Below, piece after piece: positions 12,826 through 24,594 of a DNA stretch of 64,000 bases (positions within the stretch are counted from its first letter, which is position 1; each line of letters begins with the position of its first letter). The stretch is from assembly GCA_001724265.1 (NCBI GenBank), contig MEDY01000048.1:44015-108014 (forward strand), written 5' to 3'. The translations under genes were made by a program, and so were the position numbers. This DNA is from Rhizaria sp. SCN 62-66 (lineage: Eukaryota; Rhizaria, unplaced). Under the pieces are notes generated by a model. The model ran no database searches. It saw nothing but the letters and a program-made list of their open reading frames with translations, and had not been told where the DNA came from.

Positions 12826-13688
12826 GAAGCTCGTCAGGCACGACATGAATCGGGTGAGTCACAGTAAGTGACTCGGGTACGTGCCTCGTGTGTGGTGGCA
12901 ATGCTCTCTCTCTTTCTCTCTCGATTTTTCATAAGCGGGGGTTGACTTTGTCAAGGCGTTGACACTTTGCATCCGGAGTGAGATACTCACGATTTAATTT
13001 CGTACTGAGCAACGACATCAAGCCCCTCCTCGTCAGAAAGCGCGCATCCGTCCCCACTCGTGTTGAGTAGTATTATTATTTGTAACATGTAGCCCATTTT
13101 TGAACGCGACTTTGCGCAGTAGTCACCAGAACTTGCTGTGCATATTAAGTTGTCGTGGTTGATTTCGCTCGCTCAGGTCAACTAATGGGGCCAGTTGGTA
13201 AGCTTTGCGACGCTCGCTACTTGTACATATAATACACTTCAAGACAACTGCAAGGATAGATTGTGCTTCCAGGGTTCACAGTTTGGGGCAAAGACCGATT
13301 TTTTATGGTATTCTGTTGAATTTAATCGCTGAACTGTCTACCCCTATTAACTTAAGTCATTCTTCTCGTCACACGTGATCATTCTTTTTCACATGAATGA
13401 AGGAGGGAGTAATCCTTTCAGTCTATCAAAATTAGACTTGACCGATACGCCGATCACATCTTGTTGCGCCTCTGATACAAGCAAATACGTGATAAAATAG
13501 AACACCGGCGTGTTAATTCGCAAATTTCGATACTGTTGTACATGTCAATTGAATGGTATTTTCTGAAATATTGTTTTGGATGCACTTATCTCGAAAATGC
13601 AAAACAACACAACCCTCTAACACAACCCTCTCAAATGCGCCCTAAATGTGGCTTCCACCTCACTTGACACATCACAGACAGTCTCAAC
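12826..13688. other. Intergenic region
   Basis: AT-rich with no gene seen. It contains the 13-bp tandem duplication listed separately and must hold the promoter of the short His-rich gene that starts at 13689. Confidence 0.5.
13606..13631. repeat. Perfect 13-bp tandem duplication
   Basis: AACACAACCCTCT is present twice in direct succession, about 60 bp upstream of the His-rich gene's ATG. Function unknown. Confidence 0.9.
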
Positions 13689-14063
13689 ATGGGCAACTGT
13701 CGTACGTAATCATTTTCTACGACTAAATCTATCCTGATTATCACAAATTCACATCATTTACGCATATGTTTCGCCATTTTTTCATCCCTCGAGCAGCCAC
13801 TCACCTTCTCCTCGTTCTCGTATCTGTGTCCGTTTCTGTTAGATGGCCACCACAACGGTGTCGCCCACGGCCACGGCCACCCCCCGGGCCACCGTCCCGG
13901 AAGCCCCAGGGGCGGGCACGGCCACGGCGGCCACGGCTCCGGCCACGGCCACGGCCACGGCCATGGCGGCGGCCACGGTGGTCCCGGCGGCCCCGGCGGC
14001 CCCGGCGGCCACGGCGGCCACGGCTCCGGTCACGGCCACGGCGGTCCTGGTGGCCGGCATTAA
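13689..14063 (+). CDS. Short Gly/His-rich MGNC protein, split by an intron after codon 4
   Basis: Exon 1 (13689-13701) encodes MGNC plus one base; a GTACGT intron of 141 bp follows; exon 2 (13843-14063) restores codon 5 as His and runs to TAA, giving 77 residues of which about 20 are His and most of the rest Gly and Pro (HGHHNG, AHGHGH, GHGHGHGHGG). Gly2 with Cys4 is a classical N-myristoyl plus palmitoyl signature, so a membrane-tethered metal-binding (Zn/Ni/Cu) peptide is a reasonable inference. The frame choice is supported by the tandem gene at 15078, which has the same MGN start, the same phase-1 intron ending in a split CAY His codon, and the same His-Gly content. The alternative ATG at 13843 in another frame gives only a Thr/Ala/Pro shadow. 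Confidence 0.72.
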
Positions 14064-15077
14064 GTAACTCAGTAGACTGCCGCAACAAGGTCTGCGTGAA
14101 CGCGCTCTGAAGGAGAGCTTCGCAACGCAACGGTTGTTGTCTCTGAAATACGTGGTTGTCTCTGATGACACGTATCAACGACAGCCACAGCCAACACTTG
14201 AAACAAAATCGGCACAATATGCGCTACATGTCAAATACTCGTCTGTGCGTATTAGCCGTCGTTCCTGTGAGTGGTTGTCACCACCGAGAATAAGATTGAA
14301 CTGACTTGATAACTGATTCGTGAAAAACAAGCAAGATGACTCATTTGCACCGACTCGAGTTTATTGATTGATTTCCCAGTGACACAGAATAGCCGCAACT
14401 CAGAACGTGCGACAGTCTGCTATTCTGTTGTTGCGTAAAACTTGTAATGTAACAGAGCGGTGCGTTGACACGTTAGAAGATCGCATGAGCGGACTACGTG
14501 GATATGAAGCTTCTCTCTTGCATCTGTGCTCCTATATTGAAGAAATATGGATGACAAAAGTGTTTATAGACTAGATTCGTCTTTATGAATACAAAAATAT
14601 CCGTCTTTCTCACTCAGAAGTTTGGAACATCTCAGTGTAACGTTTACTTAAAGCTGTTTTATGCGTCGTAGAAATAACGACACAAGTACAAAGCGGATAT
14701 TTCTGACTTGGATAAGTCTGCAGTTACGTCAGTCAAGTTGTTTCGGATGTGAAACACTCGTTTGTTCAGTGCTCGACTATGTTTAAGGGAATGTGGTGAA
14801 ACGCGGACTTGGCTGGCGGCACGGCGCCAGTGGCGAGAAGACGAGGGGTCACCCGAGGCCGGTTTCAGAACGAATTAGGCTCGATATCTGATCTGTCGAA
14901 TGACAATAACATAGCGTTGTTGCTATCATACATCTTGTTTTGTTTCTTATTTGTTTATTTTGAGTCACTTTCCCCCGATATTGGCTGCTGCATCCCGACT
15001 CACGCACACGCCTTTCTGACCGCTCCTCCCCTCTCGCCTTCTTCTTTTCCTTGCTCCTGCAGAGCAACTAGTTTCCC
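14064..15077. other. Intergenic region between the two His-rich paralogues
   Basis: AT-rich, no gene seen. The last part is pyrimidine-rich (about 15018-15060), and ...CTTGCTCCTGCAG ends 15 bases before the ATG at 15078, so a leader intron may end here. Confidence 0.5.
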
Positions 15078-17073
15078 ATGGGCAACGAGATGAGCGGTCG
15101 TACGTACAAAGCACTGTTTTAATGCTATTCTTTAAGTTCAAATCCTCTCAACGTCATGTTATATCTTAGATATCTCTGGCGGAAACCTTGGCTTTCTGCA
15201 CTGTTGACTCCGAACCCCAACTCTTCTTCCCGAACGTTTCCACACCAAGCGATCCTGATACAATCATTACCAACCCGCTCACATCCACGCTCCCTACATC
15301 CCTCTCTACTCGTCCCTAGACGGCGGCGACGACCACGGTCATTCACATGGCGGTGTTCCTTGCGACGGCAACCATGGTGCCCCGGCGCCGGCCCCGGCCT
15401 CCCACGGCCACAGCCACGGCCCCGGCCAGCCGCCGTGCCACGGCCACGGCCCTGCGCCCGCCCCCGCGCCCGCCGCGACCCACTCACACGGCGGCAAGGC
15501 CTGCAACCACAACCACGGCGGGCCCGCGCCCGCGGCCTCGCATGGCCACTCCCACGGAGGGAGCGGCGGCGGCGCCGGCCACGGTCACTCGCATGGCGGC
15601 AACGATGGCGGCCACGGGCACTCGCACAACGGTGTCCCTTGCCACGGACACGGCGGCGCTGGCGAAGGCATGGATCCCCACATGGCCCGCAAGCTCCGCG
15701 CGGTCGAGCTCTTCATGAAGACTATGATGCTCCCTAAGTACGAGAAAATACTATTGACGACTCAATTCTTATCGAATTATTTATTAGATATAATATGGTT
15801 AATCTTGTATTATATACGCACGCTTATTTTTATTTCGTGATTCACTCATATATGTCTTCATTTCTCCTGTTATATCCCAGGCTCCCCGTTGTGTTCGCTC
15901 ACTTCCACAAGACGGACAAGACGGCCGAGCAGCTCGCCGCCGCGGGCTCCACCGTCTCCGGCGGCGTCACCGTGCCCAACAATGCCGACGAGAGTATGAC
16001 CCGTGACGAGTTCCGCGAGGTTGTCTACGCTATCAACTCCGCCACGGCGCGCGCCGACCGCCACGGGGTGGTGCGCCCCAGTGAGGTCGCTGACATGGAG
16101 AAGATGTTCCTGGGTATGATGGGCATCAAGCCGGCGTCGGATGATGACGACACGGTTAAGATCCCGCAGCCGCTGTTCTTGCGCTTTGCCGGGATGATCA
16201 TGCAGCGCATTGCGCTCCAGCGCTACGACGCCATCCCCTATCTCCTCGAGGTTCGTTTACTAACTCTTTAACAAGGATATCTCGCATCTCGTTAAACAAG
16301 CCGCTATTCCCTAGATTTGAATGAGCTATACTATACGTCTTAAAAGATTTAACATTGTATTAATCTTGTGATGCTTTTTTGTTTTTTTCTTCTCAACAGG
16401 AGTGGGGCCTGCCACCTAAGTGCCCCAAGATCCCCCTGACTCCCTCGGACGACATGCGCGAGCGCATCACTGCCTACGTCTATGACCAGGTCGTCCCTTT
16501 CCTCACCACGTTCATCCTCGCTGCCGTCGAGGAGAACAAGGACTCCGAGTCCGCCGCCGCCCGCTGCGGCCTTACGGCCGTCGTCGACAGCATTCTCGCT
16601 GGGCTGGAGGAGGCCGACACCGAGTTCAGCAAGCAGGCCGCTGCTGTCGTCAAGCGCATCCCTCAGGAGGAGGTGGTCAAGGCGCTCAAGGTCGACGAGA
16701 GCGATAAGGACGCGCACCCGCGTCTCGTCGTCTTCCACGTCGTCACTCAGGTACGCACGACTATATATATTCACTACATGTCGTTTTTGGCATTCTTCAG
16801 AATCCTAAAGCTAAAGGAAACTGTTTTAGCAACAGAACCACCTGGTAAACCCTGATTTTATGTTTAATTCTACGTGATTGTGACATCATGTAATCGCTCA
16901 CCGATGTCTCTCTCACCCCCTTGTATTGCTTCTGCGACTGACTGTAGATGCTGACGATGCTGCTGGGCATGGAGCCGGAGACGGCGAAGTTTGTCTTCAA
17001 GCGCTGGGGCATCGAGTTTGTGGTGCGCTTCTTCGATGACGCCATCCACGCTGACGGCACGGCGCAGCAGTAA
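15078..17073 (+). CDS. His/Gly/Pro-rich MGN protein with a helical C-terminal domain, five exons
   Basis: Exons 15078-15099, 15320-15737, 15881-16250, 16400-16750 and 16948-17073 join in frame to 428 residues ending in TAA. Exon 1 encodes MGNEMSG; Gly2 and Ser6 fit the N-myristoylation consensus. Exon 2 is a His-rich region with repeated HGHSHGG, CHGHG and APAPAP units (about residues 8-130). The rest is an ordinary mixed-charge, mostly helical domain (KLPVVFAHFHKTDKTAEQLA onward) of unknown family, including an Asp run SDDDDTVK and the end FVVRFFDDAIH. Four introns: donors GTACGT, GTACGA, GTTCGT, GTACGC. The His-rich part would bind divalent metal by analogy with other histidine-rich proteins; the C-terminal domain is not recognised. 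It is a tandem paralogue of the gene at 13689 in its N-terminal part only. Confidence 0.8.
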
Positions 17074-17423
17074 GCGACACCATGACTCTATATCACCGGA
17101 CCATCTGTCGCTCATGTAAGACGTCGTCGGAAATGTTGATGACGTCGATGATAAAGCTTAAGTAAACTAATACATCAATTTACAATAGGTTCTCTCCCTA
17201 CATACACATGACGCGGGTAAAAATAAGAGTTGTATTGATTGGCGGAGCATTAAAAATGATATATCATACGCACGCTGCTCGACTGAAGCATGTCGCTTTG
17301 ACAATAATAACTGGGTTTCATCTCTGTTTTTAAAAATCGTAATAGGTCTTTCAAAAAAAAAGTATTGATTGGAGAACAACAACAAACTGTAATTGACGTT
17401 GTCCTCGCTACTTGTTGTTGAGC
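17074..17423. other. Intergenic region between convergent genes
   Basis: AT-rich, should contain the two 3' UTRs. Nothing else seen. Confidence 0.5.
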
Positions 17424-20400
17424 TTACTCGTTTGCGATGCTGCCGTCCTCGTCAACAACGCCTCCACCGGCGACACCCTGACTCGGACTCGGCAGTCCGC
17501 TCTGCACGAAGATCTTATTCCCCGCCGCATCCTCCTCCTCCTCCTCTTCCTCCTCGATGTCGTCGTCGCTGCCAGCCCACGCCGCAGAGCGCATAGCGCG
17601 CCACCGCCGCTGCCGCCGCTGCGCCCCTGCAGTCGCGCCCGCACCGGCCGCCCCCGCCCCCGCCCCTGCAGCCCCCGCAGCGCCAGCGGCGCCGCTGGCC
17701 GTGCTGGCGGCGGCGACGGCGGCGGCGGCGCGGCGGCTGAGCGCGGTGACAGCCGACGACGGCGCGCTCGCGGAACTCCTGCTCGCGTTCGGACCACTCA
17801 CAGTACTACCGCCGGCCGCGGTCGCGGTCGCACTGGCACTGGCGCTCGCACTGCCAGTGGTGGCCGGAGCAGTCTCGCCGCTCTTCAAACCATTCGCATT
17901 CGCAACAGCGCTCGCACTCATGCTCGAACTAGAGCTAGAGCTCGCAGAGCTAGAGCTCACAGTGGAAGTCGCAGCGGTGGGAGAACCGTCGGCGGCGCTG
18001 GGGGTGAATGTTGGCGCCGCCGCGTCAAACGGCGACGTCTCCACGCTCGCTTCCAGCACGTCGAGCCGGGGGTCGACGACGACGGTGCCGTGGCCGCTGA
18101 GGCGCCGCTTGATGTCCCACTCCAGCATCCCCAGCCGCCGCCACCGGCCGAGCCACGCGCGCGCCGACTCGGCGGGCGGCAGCGCGGCGGCCGCGGCGGC
18201 GGCGCGCGCGGCGAGGGCGTCGGCCGAGTCGTCGCTTGGGTCGGGGTCGCTGCGGACCACAGCGGCGCTCACCACGAAAGCACTGCTTGCGCTGCTGCTA
18301 TCAGCCGTACCGCCTAGGAGATTCCCGCTCGTGCTGCTGGTGATGCTGTTGTTATTGGGGTTGGTGGGGATTGCGGAGAGGTCGGTTGCGAAGAGATCGG
18401 CCTCACTGTCGCTCGCATCTGTTCCGGACACAGGATCCCAGTCATAGCCGCAGCCGTCGCCGCCGTTGTCGACGTCGCCGCCAGCAGCAGCGCCCACGCT
18501 CTTGCCTCCCCACAGAGCGAGATGGCCGCCGCCGCCGCTCTTGCTGTTGCGGGAGCTGTTCTGCTGTGGGACGGGCGGCAATGTGCGGGGGTAAAAGCCC
18601 TGTGTGTGCGTGTTGACGATCTCGGTCACCGCGGCCGGGGTTAAGAACAGCGGGCCGCTAGCGCTCGCAGTCGCGCTCGCACTCGCAGCGGGGGAGTTCG
18701 ACGACTCAGCGGCACTACTGCTACCACCCTTACCCGCGCCCGCAGTGGCAGCATTAGAACTAGAGCTCGAGCTAGAACTAGAGCTCGAATTAGAGTTGTT
18801 GTTGTTGTTGTTGTTGTTGTTGTTGCTGTTGGCGGGTGTGTAGGATTCGATTATGGTGAGCATCGACCGCATGTCGCCGTCACCGCCTTCACCGGGACCC
18901 AGAACCACCGCGCCCGCGCCCGCGCCGGGGCCAGCGTCCACATTCGCACTCGCCGTTGCAGTCTTAGCTGTGGAGCTACCGGTGCTGTTTGGAGTGGGAA
19001 GGACTGTGAGGATGGGCGAGCGGCTCGGGCTGCGACTAAGAGCGGCAATAGCGCTGTTACTCGCACTTCCACTAGAGCTAGAGCCAGTGCTAGAGCCAGG
19101 GGGATTGAAGCTGAAGCTGCTCAGAGTCGTCGTTGTCGTAGTGGCACTGTTCCCGTTGCTGAGTGTGATAGGGCTAGGACTGGGGATGTCCGAGGGTTTC
19201 GGCGTCGGCAGCGTAAACGCGTCGCTTACACCGCGATTAGCATCACTGGCAGCGTTTGCGCGGTCAGACTTCGCGCTCGCGCTCGCGCTCGCGCTCACGC
19301 TGTTGCTCTCATCGCCGTTGTTGTTCTCGCTGTTGCTGCTGCTAGATATGGCCGTGGTAAGCGCGGCAGCGCTGCTCCTGTCGACTTCGTAGGGGGACTG
19401 GGGCGAGGTGGGGCCGCTGGTGAGACCGCAGGAAGCAGCGGAAGACAGTGCAAGCGCTATGGCGTCGGGGCCGTTGTCCGCGTCGTCGTCGCCGCTGCCA
19501 CCCGCCCTGCCAGTCTTGGCCTCCGTCTTCGGAGTCGCCCTCGCAATCTCAGCGCTCGCACTCGCGGTCGCGGTCGCGGCGTCGGGCGGCGTCGTTACGT
19601 CGACAGTCTCTGGCGTGGTCACGGTGTCGGTGTCGGTCTCGGCCACAGTCACTGAGGGCGACTGCTGGGTCACAGCATCACTCAGCGCCGTCGCGGTTGC
19701 AGTCGCGGTCGCCGTCTCAGTGGTGGCAGGTGACTGTGCGTCGTCGGCGATGACAGTAACGGCCGCAGTCTCAGTCGCAACGTCATTGGCTGAGACGTCG
19801 GCATCGCCACTCGACGCAGAATCAGCTGTCTTGTTGCCAGCATCAGCGCTCGAAGCCGTCTTGTTTGACTCACTGTCGGCAGCTGCAGTCGCTGGGGCAC
19901 GAACATCCTTGCTCGCCTCAGTTGCGGTCTCAGTCTCAGTCGCTCTAGCGGCCTCGGCATTGCTGTCAACAGCAGCCGCATCCCTACCCTCTGCATTGGC
20001 AGCACTTTTGCTATCGTCGCCGCCACTGCCAGTGAAGAACGCAGCGAAAGCCGCCAGCGCTCGGCTCATTCCACCCTCGCCTTCGCTGTTGCTGCTAGCG
20101 TCCTCCCTCTCATCTGTCTCAGCCTTCTCCTTCTTGGCATCAGCCTCAGCCTCGGCATCTGCGTCCGCCTTTGCCTTGGCCTCAGCCTCGGTAGCAGCCT
20201 TCTTAGCTTCGGCCTCAGCTTTGGCCTTAGCCTCAGCTTCCGCTGCAGCAGCGGCAGCAGCAGCGGCAGCAGCAGCAGCTTCAGCGGCCTCAGCCTCCGC
20301 CTTTGCCGCCGCCGCCGCCTCCGCGGCCGCCACAGCCCCCGCCAGCCTATACGTCGCCGACCTCCGGCCGACCCCGGGACACCCGTCCCTGTCTTTCTGC

Positions 20401-23400
20401 GAGAAGGCCATCAAATCCCCCGGGCGCGGCACGGGCACAAGCACCTCCGCCGAGCCCAGGTAGGCGGTGCCGGTGAAACCGCCAACGGCGATGAGTGCGC
20501 CGAGACCGGGCAGTGCGGAGAGAGTGAAAGAGCTGCGGCGCTCCAGCAGGGCCGAGCCACGGCGCCAGGTGAGCGAGCGCGGGTGGAACACCTCCACGGT
20601 CTGAACATACAAAGAGAGAGATCACGTCAATCAATTGAGAAGGTTAGTAAAACGATAGAAGTAGATTTAAATATGGAACAAAAACATCTAACAAAATGAT
20701 ATATTTTTAGTTTAAAATGTGAACATTATCATCGTCAAATATTAAGCTCTGAGACGTACCCTGTGGGTGGTGTTGCGGTCGTGGCCGCCGGCGACGTAGG
20801 CCCTGCCGTCCAGCACCGCGGCCCCCGGCCACGCGCGGGGGCTCTGCAGCGGCGGCAGCGCTTCCCACTGCCACCGTGGGGTCTGCACTGTGGGTAGCGG
20901 AGGGAGACCGCCGTTGTAGAGCACGCTGTCGCCAGTATCAGCGGCTCCGGCGCGATCAACAGCAGAGCTCGCAGCGGTGTTAGTCTTGCTATTGTTGTGG
21001 CTCAGGCGGTGTGTGTGTCCGCGGACGAATGCGTCGTGGTATTGTAAGTAGAGCGCAGTGTAAGGGTATGCCCAGGGCCACATGGCACGGCCGTAGCCCT
21101 TGGCGTTGCCCCCAGTCATCCGACGATCGCCAACTGTCGCCACATCGCGGTCACTCGCACTAGGGTTCAAAGCCGGGACGAGAGCATTAGGGCCAACAGC
21201 AGCAGCAGCACTGATGACAGGATCACTGGCAGTAATGGTTGCGTTGGGTCCTAGAGTCACAGTGGTTGTCATGTTATTGTTGCTGCTGGAGAGAGGCACG
21301 GTGGAATTGGACGCACTGTCATACAACTTTGCGAACGCAAACGGGTTCACTGCGACCGGAGGCTTCCATGCACCGGGAGACACCACAGTGCTGTTGTTGG
21401 TGTTATAGCTCTGAGAACCCGTGACGGCGGTACCCGTGGGGGCACCCGTGACTGTGATGTTGGTCAGAGGTACGCGGTTGCCCGCGCCGGTGCCACTTGT
21501 GTACGCGTACACGGGCACGATGGCAGCGGCCGCGTCTTCGCTCTCAAGCACGGGCGATAGTAAAGAGGCGGGGGGAGCCACCGGCGGCACGCGCGTCACC
21601 GCCGGCGCCGCCGCAGTCTGCGGAGGAGTATTCGTCATACTCGAACCGCTCGTTGCGGCAAGAGCAGTGGAGCCCACAGTCGCGTGGTGAGGAGTGACGC
21701 CATCACTACTAGCGCTATCGTTGGCATTACTACTGCTGTTGTTGTTGTTGCTGTTGTTGTTATGGTGAGAGTCAAGTGCGAGAGCGAACGTGTCAGGAGC
21801 GAGCTTGGGATCGAATGCAAAGCTAAGATCAACCGCACAATCGCACTCGGCAGCAGCGCGCGCGTCGGGAGACGACTCACCAGCAGCAGTCCCGCTCGCC
21901 GCATCAGCGTTCGCCGTGTTAACAGCGTTAGTGGCTTCGCCGTGAGTCAGGGGGCAGAAGCAGAGGCACAATCCAAGTGCAGCAGCAAGCTCACTGTCAC
22001 TCATGTCTTGCGGCTTCACCCGCTTCACAGCCGGCTTCACTGTCGCGTCCGGCTTGCTGTTGTTGTTCTCGGAGTGTGACTGGGACTGAGACTGAGACTG
22101 AGACTGGGGCACTGGGGACTGTGTCGGCGTGAGCACGGTTAAATCCGCGACAGAGCTCGCAACAGGGCCCGCAACAGCAGCGACAGCGGCGACAGCAGCG
22201 GCGACCACGCCGGCAACGGGAGTGACCGCGATCGCAGCGGCAGTGCTACCATTCTTGCCGTCAATGCCGTTATTGCTGCTGCCGTTGTCGCTGTGACGAG
22301 CGTTGTCCTTGTTGCTGGTCGGCCCGTCGTCGTCGACGTCGCCCAAAGCGCCGGATTCTGACCTGGCCCAGCCGGCGACAGTGCCAGCGACAGCGGCCGT
22401 CGCAGCGGCGAGCACGCTCGCAGCAGTTGCCCCAGTGTCACCGCTCGCACTCGCGCTCGCAGCCGCATCAGCAGCAGCTTTGCTGCGCTTTGAGGCATCG
22501 TCGCCGTCGTCATCGTCATCGTCATCATCGTCATCAGCCGCGGCGGCAGCGTCGTCGCTGATGCTATCATTATTGTCATTCTCCGTCGCACCCGTATCGC
22601 TGCTCTTACTGCTGTTGTTGTTGCTGTTGCTGTGGCTGCCTTGGCCAAACCGCGAGTGCGAATGGGACCGGGGCGAACGGCGCGGCAACGGGGGCTCTGA
22701 GTCCGCGACCTCGGACGCAGTCGGCGCACTCCTAACCGCGCCCGCACTCGCATTCGCGCTCGTGCTTGCGCTGGCGTTGGCGATAGGGCTGGCGGTAGGG
22801 CTGGCCTTGGGAGACGTCGTCGTTAGCTCGCCGCCTTCGGTGATCGCGGCAGCAACACTCGCACTGGCGTCGTTCTTGCTATCAGCGGCACTAGTACTGG
22901 CACTATTCGAGGTGGTGCTGTCGGCGGCGGCGTATTGGGCCTTCAGCGCCTTCACGGCAGCCTTGCGCCGCGCAGCAATGCGGCCGTCACGCTCAGCGCG
23001 CTTGGCACTGACCCAGGCACGCAGCACAGCGATAGCACGCCTAGAGATATTTATTATCACAGCACGAAGCGAAGAATAAAATAAATATCCAACAGTATGC
23101 GTGAGAGAGATTTAAAAACAGCAACAATAGATTTGAACGACAACAAAAATATAATTCTGTTTCGTGGCATTAAACGCTGTAATACGACACGAATCGAGCT
23201 AAAATAACAATGATTGTCAAAGCAAAGACTTTAGAAAGCATTTTTCGGTATTGCGTCTGAGATATCTCGATAGATTGACGTACCGTGCAACCTTCCCGTC
23301 AACTGCCGCGGCCGCCTCAGCCCTTTTGCGCGCCATGAACCTGTCCCTGGCGAGGTCCAGCAGCTCGACCGACCGCAGTTCACCGAGCGAGTCCGCGCCG

Positions 23401-24594
23401 CCCGCCACTAAAAGAAAGCCGCCTGGGAGGGCCAGCGCGGCGTGCGCGCGCCGCGGATGGCGCAGCGGCGGCAGCCGCGCCCAGCCCTTGGTCGCCGGGG
23501 TCAGCGCAAGGACTTCCCCGGTGAAGTCGGTACCCGTGGTGCCACCGGTGAGGTACACACGGCCCGTCTCGCGAACAGTCGCAGCCGCCGCACCGGAGCG
23601 TTGCGCTTCCAATGAGCACAAAGTGCGCCAGCGGAAAGAGCGGAAGTCGAAGTAGTCGACGTTGCGGAGGTGGGAGCCTGATCGGGCCATGCCACCGAGA
23701 GCGAAGACGAACGGAGCCGGGTGGCCGCCGGGAGGCAGTGTGACCGCAGTGCTACTACTGCCATTGTTGCTGTTGTAGGTCAAGAGAGAGGAAGGCAGGG
23801 GAGCGGGAGCGAGAGCGAATGCGTGGCGGTAACGGCCGGCCGCAAGGTTGACCAGGGGCACGAGTTGGCGGGAGTCGAGGTCAAACAACTCGAGGTTCTG
23901 TGTGCGTTTGTGCGCGTGTGCGATCAAAGAAGGAAAAACAAGAAAGCAAGTGTAAGAAAGAGAGGACAATATCAAGTGAGTTGATTTTCACGTAGAACAG
24001 TCAAATCCAAACGCCAAAATATATAAATACTCGTTAAATTCGTACGTCTCACGTAAGTATCGAATAAATATCTAATTTTGTCCTAATTTTGTTGAATATA
24101 TTAAGACGTACGCCTGTGGAAAACATGCCGCCGAAGCCGCCGCAGACGAGGAGGGCCTCTGCATGCATCCAATAGTCCCACACTAGCTCTAGTACAGCGT
24201 CAGACAGCACACACTGTAACTGCTGTTGTGAAAAGGGTGATTGTGACTGGGTGACGGGGAGTGTGAGGGTGCGCTTCAGAAGCATGAGGCAGTTTTGACG
24301 CCAGATCGTGTCGAAAATCGCATCTACAACGCAAAGCCAGACATCACAAATGAAATATATTGTATGTGAGTAAGAATTGAAATATATTTCTGAGGTTAAA
24401 CAATCCTGAGCATTGTTGTTTCGAGATATAGCGGGGAAAAACGTACGGGGCACGTCGTGGATGGTGAGACGGCGCTGAACGACCTGGTTGGTGCCAGCGG
24501 AATCGCCGTTGTCTCCGGGGTCAACGGTGCCGTTGCGGCACGCGTCGACATTGGGGTTGCAGGAGCCGCCGTCGTTGCTGCCGGTGTTACCCAT
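17424..24594 (-). CDS. Kelch-repeat protein with two very large low-complexity insertions
   Basis: Five exons (24594-24447, 24323-24112, 23897-23284, 23040-20760, 20600-17424) give 2,143 residues ending in TAA; all four donors are GTACGT. The start MGNTGS fits N-myristoylation (Gly2, Ser6). Kelch blades are seen as LLVCGGFGG, PFVFALGGMARSG, VYLTGGTTG, GGFLLVAGGAD (residues ~100-325), then AYVAGGHDRNTTHR at ~1070-1085 and IAVGGFTGTAYLGSAEVLV after the last intron. A ~700-residue Ser/Ala/Asn/Asp-rich insertion in exon 4 separates early from late blades, and a ~970-residue low-complexity tail (Ala/Glu/Lys helix-like run, Ser and Asn homopolymers) follows. Kelch propellers mediate protein-protein contacts; partner unknown. 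No BTB or F-box is evident. Confidence 0.82.

Noticed and set aside
13843-14067. ATG-started Thr/Ala/Pro frame
   Set aside because: Competes with the Gly/His frame; the spliced Gly/His frame matches the paralogue at 15078 in start, intron phase and composition.
15125-15145. T-arm-like AGTTCAAATCC (possible tRNA)
   Set aside because: Flanking arms do not pair and no anticodon or acceptor stem fits; it lies in an intron.
19408-20463. Plus-strand frame of 351 codons opposite the kelch gene
   Set aside because: Antisense of the Ala/Glu/Ser tail; only Ala/Ser/Val composition.
22303-23079. Plus-strand frame of 258 codons
   Set aside because: Antisense of the kelch insertion, no independent signal.
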